From positions 6,460,501 to 6,524,500 of the forward strand of contig NZ_CP128846.1 in NCBI RefSeq assembly GCF_030388665.1: a DNA stretch of 64,000 nucleotides, given 5' to 3'. The translations under genes and the position numbers were made by a program. Positions 34,257 to 43,442 of this stretch are shown one piece after another; the first letter of the stretch is position 1; the number at the start of each line of letters is the position of its first letter. Source of the stretch: Streptomyces flavofungini. GTDB taxonomy: Bacteria; Actinomycetota; Actinomycetes; Streptomycetales; Streptomycetaceae. The notes beneath the pieces were generated by a model. It worked only from the letters and a program-made list of their open reading frames with translations. It had not been told where the DNA came from and did no database searches.

Positions 34257-34352
34257 GATGATTCCCTGAGGTTTCCGGGATCCGGCAGCGTCCCGCTGCC
34301 CTGCCGCTCCCCACTCGCACGAAGCGCGATAGAACGGCGTCAGGGAATCATC
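34257..34352. promoter_or_regulatory. 13-bp inverted repeat upstream of the PucR-type gene
   Basis: GATGATTCCCTGA (34257-34269) and TCAGGGAATCATC (34340-34352) are perfect complements separated by 70 bases, ending 21 bases before the likely start at 34374. It may be a two-site operator looped by the regulator, or a stem in the mRNA between the ATPase and regulator genes. Confidence 0.6.
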
Positions 34353-34373
34353 AAGAACTACGTTGGGGCGGAC

Positions 34374-35435
34374 ATGGCCGATCACGACATACCCGAGGAG
34401 TATCTGGACGGGTTTGCCCGCATTCTCACCGAAGCCTCGGCCACGGGGCGCAGGCTGACCCGGGACGAACTCGACTCCCGTCGCGCCCTCGGCGAACGGG
34501 CCGCCGAGGCGGGCCACGGGCTGCGTGCCCTGGTCGCCGCGCATCTGGCAGCGACACGCGAGAACCTGCCCGGCGGCGGCAGCGCCTCGGCCGACCAGAT
34601 CCTGGCCACCGTCGAGCAGGCCGTCGACGCCTTCGCCGAGGGGTACGAGCGGGCCCAACGTGTCGCCGTACGCCAAGAGAGCACGGCGCGACGGGAGTTC
34701 ATCGACGACCTGCTCTACGGCCGCAGCGACCTCGGACTGCTCGCCCAGCGCGCCGAGCGCTTCGGCCTGCGGCTCTCCTACGAGCACGCCGTCGCCGTCG
34801 CCCGGGGAGAGGTCGCCCATGACGAAGGCGATGCTGTGCCCCGCGAGGTGGAACGCGCCCTGATCAGCCGCTTCGGCGACCGCAGCATCCTGCTCACCAC
34901 CAAGGACGGCCGCCTGGTGTGCATCGCCCCCGGCGACCAGGACGAGATCCTCACCTACTTCGCCAAGCAGGCCCATGCCGCCACCGACGGCGGGCGGGTC
35001 GCCATCGGCCGCCCGCAGCCCGGGCCCGGCGGCGTCGTCCAGTCGTACGAGGAGGCGCTGAACGCCCTCGACCTCGCCGAGCGCCTGGAACTGGACGATC
35101 CCGTCCTGCGCGCCGCAGACCTCCTCGTCTATCCCGTGCTCACCCGCGACCGTCAGGCCATGGCCGACCTGGTGCGGAGCACCCTCGGCCCGCTGCGCGA
35201 CGCCCGCGGCGGCGCCCAGCCACTCATCGACACCCTCACGGCGTACTTCGACTCCGGCTGCGTCGCGGCGGAGGCCGCCCGGCGCATGGCATTGAGCGTG
35301 CGTGCCCTGACATACCGCCTGGAGCGCATCCACCGGCTCACCGGCGCGGACCCGGCCGACCCCGTGCACCGGTACATGCTGCAGACCGCCGTGATCGGGG
35401 CGCGCCTGCTGGGCTGGCCGGACGACGACTCCTGA
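34374..35435 (+). CDS. PucR/CdaR-like transcriptional regulator
   Basis: 353 residues. The C-terminal helix-turn-helix LIDTLTAYFDSGCVAAEAARRM followed by SVRALTYRLERIHRLTG is the PucR C-terminal (HTH_30) DNA-binding signature. The middle (about 140-260) resembles the GGDEF-like CdaR sensor domain (SYEHAVAVARGEV; RVAIGRPQPGPGGVVQSYEEALNALDLA). The ATG at 34374 (MADHDIPEEYLDGFARIL) is preferred. An in-frame ATG at 34239 overlaps the ATPase stop, but that leader looks non-coding and holds the 13-bp repeat. It may sense the state of the flotillin/ATPase system (inference). Confidence 0.85.
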   Translation: MADHDIPEEYLDGFARILTEASATGRRLTRDELDSRRALGERAAEAGHGLRALVAAHLAATRENLPGGGSASADQILATVEQAVDAFAEGYERAQRVAVRQESTARREFIDDLLYGRSDLGLLAQRAERFGLRLSYEHAVAVARGEVAHDEGDAVPREVERALISRFGDRSILLTTKDGRLVCIAPGDQDEILTYFAKQAHAATDGGRVAIGRPQPGPGGVVQSYEEALNALDLAERLELDDPVLRAADLLVYPVLTRDRQAMADLVRSTLGPLRDARGGAQPLIDTLTAYFDSGCVAAEAARRMALSVRALTYRLERIHRLTGADPADPVHRYMLQTAVIGARLLGWPDDDS

Positions 35436-35572
35436 GACGGCTGTTCCCGAGGCCGGCGGGCCTCACTTCCGGGAACCGGCGCGGGTCCGTCTTCCAGGTC
35501 GCCGACGATCGCCAACAGGATCGCGAGAACCCCCAGGGCGACGGCAGCGCAGGCGCGGCCGGAGCGGGGCGC

Positions 35573-37588
35573 CTATGTCTCCGGGGTGTGTGCTCGGGTC
35601 CGGCGCGGCCGCCCGAGGAGTTCGGCCAGGCCCTGGCGGGTGGCGGCGAGGACGACCCGGTCCTGTGGACGCAGTACGTAGCCGGGGTGCAGATCCCAGA
35701 CCAGACCGACGGGGTGCTCGGCGCCGTCGCCGGAGGGGGCGGACGCCAGGTCCGGAAGCCGCTCGTCCGGCGCGGCGGAGTCCAGGGCCAGAACGCGCCA
35801 GGCCCCGGCCCTGAACGACTCGTCGATGGTGCGCCCTTCGAGTTGGGGGTGCCCGCCGACGTCGAGGGCGGCGACGAGCAGCACCCTGCGCTCGACGGGG
35901 ATCGCGCCGAGGATCTGGCGGCCCATCATCGCTCCGGCGAAAGCGGGCGCGGCGAGGGTGGAGACGCTGCGGCTGCGGGTGAGGGCCTGGGGGTGGGCGG
36001 CACGCAGCGTGCGATACACCGCGGTGGCGAACCCGTCGTCGTACAGACGCAGCACCGCGCGCAGGTCGGGCTTGACGGAGCGTGCGTACAGGGCCGCTTC
36101 GAGATTGGTGGTGTCGCTGCTGGTCAGGGCGAGCAGGGCGTGCGCACGGTGGATCTTCGCGGCTTCCAGTACGCCCTCGTCGGTGACGTCGCCGATCACC
36201 GTGGGCACGCGCAGGCGGCGGGCCAGGGGGACGCCGCGAGCCTCAGGGTCCTCTTCCACGCACACCACGGGGATGCCGAGTTCGCGCAGCCGGGCGAGTA
36301 CGCGCGTGCCGACCTTGCCGAGTCCGAGGAGGACGACATGGCCGGAGAGCCCGCGGGGCGGTCGGCGCAGGGCGGCCGCGCTGCGGAAGGTTCCCAGGGC
36401 TTCCAGGACGGCGGCGAGGAGGACGGGCAGGAGCAGCAGCCCCGCCAGGCCGGAGAGGAGTTGAAGGACCTGGCGGGTGGCGGATTCACCGAGGGCGGGG
36501 TCGTCGATGGCGAAGAGGTCGAGCAGGGTGAGGTAACCCGCATGCAGCGGGTGGGTGCGGGGAACCGTGAGCCAGTTCGCCACCGCCAGGCCGAGCACGC
36601 AGGCCGCGAGCCCGGCGAAGGACCAGCGCAGCCGAGGCGAGAACAGCGAGCCGAACGGCAGGCCGCGACCTGCCAGACGGCCCGGAGGAAGTGCGGGACC
36701 GGCGTGCGAGATGGTCTCGAGGACGACGGTGCCGCGGCCCGTGGCGGCGGCCACCGTGCGGTCGTCGGGCAGCAGTTGGGGACCCTCCCCTTGGCCGCTG
36801 TCGTCCGAACCTTCCGCTCCGCCCGGGTCGTTGGTGGTGGCCGACAGGAGAGCGAGGGTGCACAGGCCGGGGTCGGCGACCTGATCGCGGCGCGGCGGGG
36901 TGCGTTCCACGGCGCGAAGGAGGAGCCCGTCGGCCTGGACGACCTTGTTCGTCCCGGCGACGGCGGTGGCCGCGAGGGCGGGGGCAGCGGTGTCGGCGTC
37001 GGACAGGACGGTGGTGGAGGTGTCGAGTGCCGTCAGGTCGAGCCCGGGAGCGGCGACAGCCGCGGCCTGGTCGAGGAGCTGCGCCAAGTGCTGGCCGAGC
37101 TTGCGGTTGTAGAGCCGGATCACCAGGCGCAGCCGGGGATTGAGCCTGCGGGCGGCCAGGGCGGCATGGATGTTCGTCTCGTCGTCGTCGTGGACGAGGG
37201 CGAGCGCGGCTGCCTCGCGCACGCCCGCCCGCACCAGGGTCGCCTCGTCGGGGCCCGGGGCCTCAAGGACCCGTGGCTCCAGTGCGCCCCCGCCGTCGGG
37301 GACCCGGGCCGGGCGGCCCACGACCGCCTGCATGCGGCCGAGCAGAGCGGCGGCTGCCCTGCCCGCCGAACCGGTACGGGCTCCCGCGCCCACCCGCGTG
37401 GACGGTACGACGACGGTGACGGCTTCGCGGTAGACGGCATGCAGCTCTGCGGCCAGCCGTTCGGCGAGCGCGTCATCGCCGCACACGATCATGTGGCCCG
37501 CGGACGGCACCTGCTGCGTCTGGTGAGGAAGAGAGGACACATCACGTGGAGCACGGTGGGGGGCTCGCTGGTTCCCGTGCTCCGCCAC
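35573..37588 (-). CDS. TrkA-N / CASTOR-POLLUX-like ion channel protein
   Basis: 671 residues. First NAD-binding (RCK/TrkA-N) domain at residues 32-200 (HMIVCGDDALAERLAAEL ... VIRLYNRKLGQHLAQ). A membrane region follows near 340-460 with helices FAGLAACVLGLAVANWLTVP and VLQLLSGLAGLLLLPVLLAAVLEALG. A second TrkA-N domain has HVVLLGLGKVGTRVLARL, then TVIGDVTDEGVLEAAKI and LRAVLRLYDDGFATAVYRTL. The last part contains FAGAMMGRQILGAIPVERRVLLVA, then a TrkA-C-like region. Predicted potassium or cation channel regulated by nucleotide. It converges with the PucR-type gene. Confidence 0.85.
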   Translation of the reverse strand: MAEHGNQRAPHRAPRDVSSLPHQTQQVPSAGHMIVCGDDALAERLAAELHAVYREAVTVVVPSTRVGAGARTGSAGRAAAALLGRMQAVVGRPARVPDGGGALEPRVLEAPGPDEATLVRAGVREAAALALVHDDDETNIHAALAARRLNPRLRLVIRLYNRKLGQHLAQLLDQAAAVAAPGLDLTALDTSTTVLSDADTAAPALAATAVAGTNKVVQADGLLLRAVERTPPRRDQVADPGLCTLALLSATTNDPGGAEGSDDSGQGEGPQLLPDDRTVAAATGRGTVVLETISHAGPALPPGRLAGRGLPFGSLFSPRLRWSFAGLAACVLGLAVANWLTVPRTHPLHAGYLTLLDLFAIDDPALGESATRQVLQLLSGLAGLLLLPVLLAAVLEALGTFRSAAALRRPPRGLSGHVVLLGLGKVGTRVLARLRELGIPVVCVEEDPEARGVPLARRLRVPTVIGDVTDEGVLEAAKIHRAHALLALTSSDTTNLEAALYARSVKPDLRAVLRLYDDGFATAVYRTLRAAHPQALTRSRSVSTLAAPAFAGAMMGRQILGAIPVERRVLLVAALDVGGHPQLEGRTIDESFRAGAWRVLALDSAAPDERLPDLASAPSGDGAEHPVGLVWDLHPGYVLRPQDRVVLAATRQGLAELLGRPRRTRAHTPET

Positions 37589-37919
37589 TTGCCCGATGGC
37601 CCCCTGCGCGGCGGTCGGCAGCCAGCCGGGAGCTTCGCTCCGTTCACCGTCCGCGCTGTCGGCCGAGGGCGCGGTGCTGTCCGCCGAATCCCCTGGAACA
37701 GCCGTCGTACCCGGGAGGCTTCGGGGGCGTCGACCTGTGACTGGATCTCTCGGGTGCGGGGGGCGACACGCGCGTACCCGGGACGGATCTCCGTCCGGGC
37801 GACGGGTGCCGGGTGCCGGGCGACGGTGCCGGGAGCTTCTGCACCGGTGGAGCGGACCAGGCCGGGGCGGTACCTGCTGGGTGACGCGGGCGCCGTACCC
37901 GCCCGCTGTCGCTGTCGGG
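37589..37919. other. Intergenic region without supported gene
   Basis: About 330 bases between the TrkA-N gene start and the sigma-factor stop. No frame has a domain pattern or Shine-Dalgarno; no clear hairpin was seen. Confidence 0.4.
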
Positions 37920-38879
37920 TCACCACTGGGCGAGGAGCGGCGCGTCCGGGTCGTGCTGCCGCCAGGCCTCGGTGAGGCGGGCGAGGCGGGTGGGGGCGGC
38001 GATGCCGCGCACGGTGGCGATTCTGCCCCCGGTGAGGTCGAACGTCACGGCGCCGATGACCTGGTCGCCGATGACGAAGAGGACGGCGGGGGCGCCGTTG
38101 ACGAGCGCGTAGTGGATGGCGGGCGTGCCGCCGGCGAGTCGCCGTTTCGCGGGGGTGGGCTTGAAGCCGGCCCGTGCGATGGCGGCGATTCGCCGCGGGG
38201 TGTCGAACTGCAGCAGCTTCTCGGTCAGGCCGGCGCCGTCGGAGATCGCGGTCGCGTCGTCGGTGAGGAGTGCCACCAGGCGTTCGGTGCGGCCCGAGGA
38301 GGCGGCGGCGAGGAATTCCTCGACGATCCCGCGGGCGGACGCCGGGTCGACTTCGGCGTCACCACCGCGGCGGCGCGCGGCGGTGACGCGCTGCCGGGCC
38401 CGGTGGAGGTGCTGCTGGCTCGCGGAGGCGGTGATGTCGAGGATCTCGGCGATCTCGGCGTGGCTGTGGGAGAACGCTTCGCGCAGGACGTAGACGGCCC
38501 GCTCCAGCGGTGACAGGCGCTCCATGAGCGTCAGCACGGCCAGGGAGACCGATTCGCGTTGCTCGAACGTGTCGGCCGGGCCGAGCATCGGGTCGCCGTC
38601 GAGGAGCGGTTCGGGCAGCCAGGCGCCGACGGCGCGTTCGCGGCGGGCCTGCGCCGAGCGGAGCCGGTCGAGGCACAGGTTGGTGACGACCTTGGCCAGC
38701 CACGCTTCCGGCACCTTGATCCGATGCCGGTCGGCGGCCTGCCAGTGCAGGAACGCATCCTGCACGGCGTCTTCCGCGTCGGCGGCGGAGCCCAGCAGCC
38801 GGTACGCCAGCGAGGCCAGTCGGTTCCGGCCGGCCTCGAACCGACGGGTGTCGAAGCGATCAGTGGCGGTGTCGTCCAC
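37920..38879 (-). CDS. ECF41-type RNA polymerase sigma factor (SigJ-like)
   Basis: 319 residues. Region 2 (ASLAYRLLGSAADAEDAVQDAFLHW) and region 4 (LSPLERAVYVLREAFSHSHAEIAEILDITASASQQHLHRAR) are complete. A SnoaL-like C-terminal extension (about 185-300) is the mark of ECF41, where it modulates activity in place of an anti-sigma. The gene follows an FAD oxidoreductase by 21 bases; ECF41 factors typically control such a neighbour. No anti-sigma gene is present. Confidence 0.92.
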   Translation of the reverse strand: MDDTATDRFDTRRFEAGRNRLASLAYRLLGSAADAEDAVQDAFLHWQAADRHRIKVPEAWLAKVVTNLCLDRLRSAQARRERAVGAWLPEPLLDGDPMLGPADTFEQRESVSLAVLTLMERLSPLERAVYVLREAFSHSHAEIAEILDITASASQQHLHRARQRVTAARRRGGDAEVDPASARGIVEEFLAAASSGRTERLVALLTDDATAISDGAGLTEKLLQFDTPRRIAAIARAGFKPTPAKRRLAGGTPAIHYALVNGAPAVLFVIGDQVIGAVTFDLTGGRIATVRGIAAPTRLARLTEAWRQHDPDAPLLAQW

Positions 38880-38900
38880 GCGAACCCTCTCGTCAGGCGG

Positions 38901-40100
38901 CTACGCCACCGTCTTCTCGGCTGACGCATCCGGTACGGCGGCCAGGCGGCGCTTGAGCTTGGGCAGGCCGAAGGTCGGGTGGGAGGTGGTCCACAGCGAC
39001 ATCCTGAGGATGCCCCCTTTGATCCGCGCGGCTTTCCGGCCGCTCACATAACCCGGCTTCGCCCGCGCTTCGTCGTCGACCATCTGCAGGATCCCGTCCC
39101 GCCGCCCGAGACTGATGTGGTTGCCCAGGTACGCCAGTTTGGTGTTCCGCATGCTGCGGCCGGTCAGGCGCCCCACGATCGCGGCCGTGGCCTGCATGGC
39201 GGTGCAGCCGGCCGAAGCGCAGGACATCGGCAGCGGCCTGCCGTTGTCGCCGAGGGCGTAGGCACTGTCGCCGACGGCGTGGACGTTCGGGTGCGAGAGC
39301 GAGCGCATGGTGCGGTCGACGACGATCCGACCGGTCCCGGTGACCTCGAGCCCGCCGTCGGCGGCGATGGGGCTGACCGCGAACCCGGCCGTCCACACGG
39401 TCGCGTCGGACGCCAGGGCGGTGCCGTCCGCGCACAGCACCCGCGCCGCTTCGACGGCTTCGACGCCGGTGTGCTCCAGGACGGTGATGCCCAGCCGGTC
39501 GCAGGCCCGGCGCAGATGGCCGCGGGCCCCGGCGGCGAGCGAGGCGCCCAGTTCACCGCGGGCGACCAGCGCCACCGACAGGCCGGGCCGGGATTCGGCG
39601 ATCTCGGTGGCGGTCTCGATGCCGGTCAGCCCGTCTCCGACGACGAGCACACTGCCGCCCCCGTCCCGCCTGCTGAGGCTGTCCAGGCGCTCGCGCAGGC
39701 GCAGCGCCGCCGGACGACTGGTGACGTGGAAGGCGTGCTCGGCCACGCCGGGGACGCCGCGGTCGGCGACGTGGCTGCCGAGCGCGTAGAGGAGGGTGTC
39801 GTAGCCGAGCTCGGCGATGCCGTTGGAGTCGGCCACGGCGACGACCTGCCGCTCGGGGGCCACGGCGGTGACACGGGCCAGGCGCAGCCGTATCCCCGTG
39901 CCCGCGAAGACGTCGTCGAGCCGCGGGGCCTCGATCTCCTGGCCGGCCGCGAGCTGGTGCAAGCGCAGCCGCTGGACGAAGTCCGGCTCGGCGTTGACCA
40001 CCGTGATGTCGGTGTCCGCCGGGGACAGCCGACGGGCCAGGGTCCCGGCCGCGTAGGCCCCGGCATAGCCGGCGCCGAGGACGACGATGCGGTGCTTCAT
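38901..40100 (-). CDS. NDH-2-like FAD/NAD(P)H oxidoreductase, ECF41 partner
   Basis: 399 residues. FAD motif IVVLGAGYAGAYAAGTLARRL at the N-terminus, NAD motif VLVVGDGLTGIETATEI near 150, and HPNVHAVGDSAYAL, the second FAD-binding GD motif. This is the type-II NADH dehydrogenase-like fold. The C-terminal 80 residues are basic (RIKGGILRMSLW ... LKRRLAA), suggesting membrane contact. It is transcribed with the sigma factor. TGTCACA on the minus strand at 40174-40180 is a possible ECF41-type -35 element. Confidence 0.88.
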   Translation of the reverse strand: MKHRIVVLGAGYAGAYAAGTLARRLSPADTDITVVNAEPDFVQRLRLHQLAAGQEIEAPRLDDVFAGTGIRLRLARVTAVAPERQVVAVADSNGIAELGYDTLLYALGSHVADRGVPGVAEHAFHVTSRPAALRLRERLDSLSRRDGGGSVLVVGDGLTGIETATEIAESRPGLSVALVARGELGASLAAGARGHLRRACDRLGITVLEHTGVEAVEAARVLCADGTALASDATVWTAGFAVSPIAADGGLEVTGTGRIVVDRTMRSLSHPNVHAVGDSAYALGDNGRPLPMSCASAGCTAMQATAAIVGRLTGRSMRNTKLAYLGNHISLGRRDGILQMVDDEARAKPGYVSGRKAARIKGGILRMSLWTTSHPTFGLPKLKRRLAAVPDASAEKTVA

Positions 40101-40173
40101 GCGATGCTCCTGTCAGTTGCCTGCCTTCCTTGACTTGAGCGGAGCAGCGCCCTGATTCCTGACAGGAAGTGCG

Positions 40174-40180
40174 TGTGACA
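40174..40180 (-). promoter_or_regulatory. Possible ECF41 -35 element TGTCACA
   Basis: TGTCACA reads on the minus strand 73 bases before the oxidoreductase start; ECF41 promoters use this -35 sequence. A matching CGTC -10 at the usual spacing was not found, so support is partial. Confidence 0.35.
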
Positions 40181-40272
40181 CGGGTCACTGGGCGCGGGGG
40201 CGGGGGGCTGCTCCCCGGCCGGGTCGAGCAGCCGAAGTCGGCCGGGCGACGCCATGCGTGTCCCCGGCGTGC

Positions 40273-41793
40273 TCAGTGATCGCCAGGCCGTTGGGGGTCG
40301 GCCAGGGCGTGCCTCGGCCCGATCGAGCGGCACGGATGGCACAGGAGCACGTACTTGCCGCTCAAGTGCCCTTGGCCGAGGCGCCGATGGGCCTGTGCTG
40401 CCCGCGCGAGGGGCAGGGCCGTGACCGGGGGCGGGCTGATCTCGCCCGCGTCGAGCAGCCGGAACAGCTCATCGAGGTCCTGGCGGTACCAGTCGGGGTG
40501 CCGGTCACGGAGTTCGGCGATCCGGTACGTCGTCACGTGCTTGTGGCTCGGCAGCGCCGTGGCCGCGAAGAGCAGGGCGCCCACGGCGTGGAAGCCGAGG
40601 GTGCGGGCCAGGCTGCGCCGGCCGTGGGAGAGCGCGGCGTGATGGCCGAACAGGACCAGCCGTCCGCCGGGGCGCAGGGCCCGGAACGAGTCCCAGGCGG
40701 TACGGCCGCCGATGCCGTCGAGCACGACATCCGCGCCGCCGTCGGTCAGCGCGCGCACCCGCGCGGCCACGTCCTCGCGCGTGTAGTCGACGGGTGTGGC
40801 GCCGAGGGCCGCGACCTGCTCGGTGGTCGCGCCCGCGGCCGTGCCGTACATCTCCAGGCCGTCGCGCGGCCCGAGTTGGAGGGCGGCGATGCCCACCGCG
40901 CCCGCGGCGCCCTGGACCAGGACGCGCTCCCCCTTGCGTACGCGGGCGACGCGGTGCAGCAGTTGGTACGCCGTCACGTAACTGAGCAGGAGCCCCAGTG
41001 CCCGAAGCGGGTCCAGGCCGGACGGCAGTGGCACCAGGCGCTGGGTGGGCAGGCAGATGTGGCCGGTGTAGGCGCCGTACACGGTCAGCGCCGCGACTCG
41101 CTGCCCGGACGACCATCCCAGGACCCCCGGGCCGAGCTCGTCGATGACACCGACCAGGTCGTAGCCAGGCGTGAACGGCGGCTTCGGCCCGCCCGGGTAG
41201 ACGCCCTCACGCAGGAGTGCGTCGGTGAAGTTGACCTCCGCGGCCGTGACGGCGACCCGGACTTCTCCGTACCCGGGCTCCGGGACGGCCTCCGTGATCA
41301 GCTGGAGCGTCCGGGGGCCGCCGTGGCGTGTGACGACGATCCGGTGATTCGCTGCCTCACCGGCATGGGGCGCGGGGCCGGGCCTGTGCGGCCGCAGCCG
41401 CACCACTACCACCCCGCCGTGGGGGACCCGGGCCCAGGGAAAGCGGCGGCGGTACAACCGCAGGGCGTCGCGGGCCTCGTGCGGCAGGACGGCGCTGTCG
41501 AGAACGTCAGCGGTGGCGGCGACCTCGCGGTCGCGGAGGCGGAGTCGGACCGGCGCCGACGGACGCAGGGCGCGCCACCAGCTCTCGAGGCGGGCGTCGC
41601 CCACGAGGACGTGGATGACGTCACCGTCGGTGGAGCGCGCGTAGCGGACAGGGACGGTGCGGACGGGCCCGCTCGGGTGGCTCGCGTAGCTGATCAGCAG
41701 CAGCCTGCCGCTGAGCAGCCAGTGGGCCCGCGAGCGCAGCACGATGCGGGCGACGGCGTGAGCAGCATGGGTCGTACGGGTGGGCAGACGCAT
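40273..41793 (-). CDS. Zinc-independent quinone-oxidoreductase-like MDR protein fused to a nitroreductase-like N-domain
   Basis: 506 residues in two parts. Residues about 1-145 resemble deazaflavin-dependent nitroreductase/PNPOx-like proteins (LSGRLLLISYASHPSGPVRTVPVRYARSTDGDVIHVLVG, ESWWRALRPSAPVRLRLR). Residues about 150-490 are an MDR-type oxidoreductase: TPGYDLVGVIDELGPGV, VLVQGAAGAVGIAALQLG (NADPH motif), GADVVLDGIGG. Zinc ligands of alcohol dehydrogenases are absent. The two domains could handle F420H2 and NADPH chemistry on one substrate (inference). Stands alone. Confidence 0.82.
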   Translation of the reverse strand: MRLPTRTTHAAHAVARIVLRSRAHWLLSGRLLLISYASHPSGPVRTVPVRYARSTDGDVIHVLVGDARLESWWRALRPSAPVRLRLRDREVAATADVLDSAVLPHEARDALRLYRRRFPWARVPHGGVVVVRLRPHRPGPAPHAGEAANHRIVVTRHGGPRTLQLITEAVPEPGYGEVRVAVTAAEVNFTDALLREGVYPGGPKPPFTPGYDLVGVIDELGPGVLGWSSGQRVAALTVYGAYTGHICLPTQRLVPLPSGLDPLRALGLLLSYVTAYQLLHRVARVRKGERVLVQGAAGAVGIAALQLGPRDGLEMYGTAAGATTEQVAALGATPVDYTREDVAARVRALTDGGADVVLDGIGGRTAWDSFRALRPGGRLVLFGHHAALSHGRRSLARTLGFHAVGALLFAATALPSHKHVTTYRIAELRDRHPDWYRQDLDELFRLLDAGEISPPPVTALPLARAAQAHRRLGQGHLSGKYVLLCHPCRSIGPRHALADPQRPGDH

Positions 41794-42180
41794 GGCGTCT
41801 TCCTCCTTCGCCGCCTTCCGGTCCTTCCGGTTCCTTCCGGTCCTTCCTGTGCTTGCTTCCAGCCTGCGCGGGGGCGGGCATCAGTGTCGCGGGGCCGAAG
41901 GGCTCGTGGCGGGGTGCGGACGGCTCTGCCCTCGGCGTCAGGGCTGACGGTGTCAGGGCTCACGGCCGTCGCCACCTCGGCGCCCGAGCCTCCTCGGGGG
42001 CAGCTCCTCCGGAGGGACTTGAACCGGCCGGAGGAGGCTGTCGGTCGGGACGGAGCAGTCCGGCAAGGTGCTGTCTCGCCTCCGCGGGGTGGAGGCCCAG
42101 CGGGTTGAGATCATGTGCATTCCCGTCCACAGGACGCGCTCCACCCGGGCGACCGGTGTCTTCCCCTCACGCAGTGTGGC
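41794..42180. other. Intergenic region with CCTTCCGG repeats
   Basis: About 390 bases. Next to the MDR start, CCTTCCGGT-type units repeat four times between 41814 and 41852; on the minus strand they read as repeated GGAAGGA, giving several Shine-Dalgarno-like cores before the ATG. No gene is supported in the remainder. Confidence 0.5.
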
Positions 42181-42573
42181 TCATCCGTGCACGATGGGAG
42201 TCCCGTGGTGGGGTGTGTGCCGACCCAGTGCCTCGGCGAGGGTGTGTACGGGGTCGAAGACGGAGTCGAGACGGGTGATGTGCAGGACGCGGCGTATCAA
42301 GGGGTGCGGGCAGACGAGTTCGAGGTTGCCCTGGCGGGTGGTGACGCGGCGGTGGGCGTGGCACAGCAGCCGGAGTCCGGAGCAGTCCAGGAAGGTCACG
42401 AGGGTCAGATCGATGACCACGAACTGTTCGGGCGTCTCGGTCGCCGCGTCCACGTGCGGCATCAGCTGGAGGAGGGCGGCGATGTCGATCTCGCCGGTCA
42501 GCTCCAGGACGGTGTGACCGTGAGCGTGGTAGCGGCGCAGCCGCTCTGGCGTGGGCGGAGAGGGTGGAGTCAT
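42181..42573 (-). CDS. STAS-domain anti-sigma-factor antagonist
   Basis: 130 residues covering one STAS domain. HTVLELTGEIDIAALLQL and FVVIDLTLVTFLDCSGLRLLCHAHRR are typical; Ser65 in DCSG is the phosphorylation site. The ATG at 42573 is taken because earlier starts add a Pro/Arg-rich leader with no conserved content. Antagonists of this type release sigma-B-like factors by binding an RsbW-type kinase. A possible HATPase-like protein lies 870 bases upstream, but no sigma factor is adjacent. Confidence 0.85.
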   Translation of the reverse strand: MTPPSPPTPERLRRYHAHGHTVLELTGEIDIAALLQLMPHVDAATETPEQFVVIDLTLVTFLDCSGLRLLCHAHRRVTTRQGNLELVCPHPLIRRVLHITRLDSVFDPVHTLAEALGRHTPHHGTPIVHG

Positions 42574-43442
42574 GTCGGTGGACCTGGGGAGGCGGGCTGC
42601 GGGAAGGGCCGTGGGCGGGGCCAGTAGCCGAGGGGTCGCCGGGGTCTGGGGCGGCATGACACGGTACGGGTGGGGGGAAGGGCGCGGGGCGAAGCAGGTG
42701 GGCAAGGGGCCTCACCGGCATGGATGCCCCGCGTGAAGAAATTGCAGCACCGCGCGCCGCCGGTGTCAGCAGGCAAGAGGGGTGAACTTTCTGTGAGTTG
42801 GGGCCTGCCCCGGTAGTTCCGGGAAACGGGCTCCCGCGCGTGTGTCGTGGGACCGCACGATGCGCGCTGCCATGGCCCCCGGCCGAGGCGGGACCCACCC
42901 CCGCGAAACGGTGAGACTCACCGCGTCGCGAGCGCCCAGGACGGAACGGAGGACCGGGCGCCCGCAGCGCCCGCCCTTCCCGTCGGGACGGGAAACGCAG
43001 GGCGGACCGTGCTCACCGCCTCGCAGGCTCCTCTCCTCGTCTTCAGCGTGGCCCGGGACCGAGCCTTTCCGGGAACGGGCTTCTGGCCCTCAGCAGGCCG
43101 CCGTCCGGCTTTACTTGGCGACCGGCGTGCCACACGGCCGGTCCCGCCCGAGCGTTGGCCCCTCATGGCCGATGCGCTGTGGGGGAGCGGCCCGCCGCCG
43201 ATGCGGAGGATGCGACGGGCCGCAGCCGGGAAGACCACACCCCCCTCATCGAGTCGGCCTTCCCGTGCCGCCCGCGCGGGCTCGGGGACGTCGGGAGGGC
43301 TGATCCCGGACGTACCGCGCGGGCGGTGGGGCCGAAGCCGCCGCATCCTGCCCGATGAAACGGCTCTCCGCCGTATCGGTTGCCCGGCCGACGAATTCCC
43401 TCAACCCTCGTCGGCCGGGAAACGGCCCTCACGCCGGCTGCA
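42574..43442. other. Large non-coding interval
   Basis: About 870 bases. No frame with a domain or ribosome binding site was found on either strand. GGGAA(A)CG occurs at least four times (near 42821, 42968, 43071, 43417), once inside a small hairpin GGCCGGGAAACGGCC at 43413-43427. Otherwise nothing recognisable. Confidence 0.45.

Noticed and set aside
34919..37975. 1018-residue plus-strand open frame
   Set aside because: Runs out of frame through the PucR-type gene and antisense through the TrkA-N gene; no consistent protein features.
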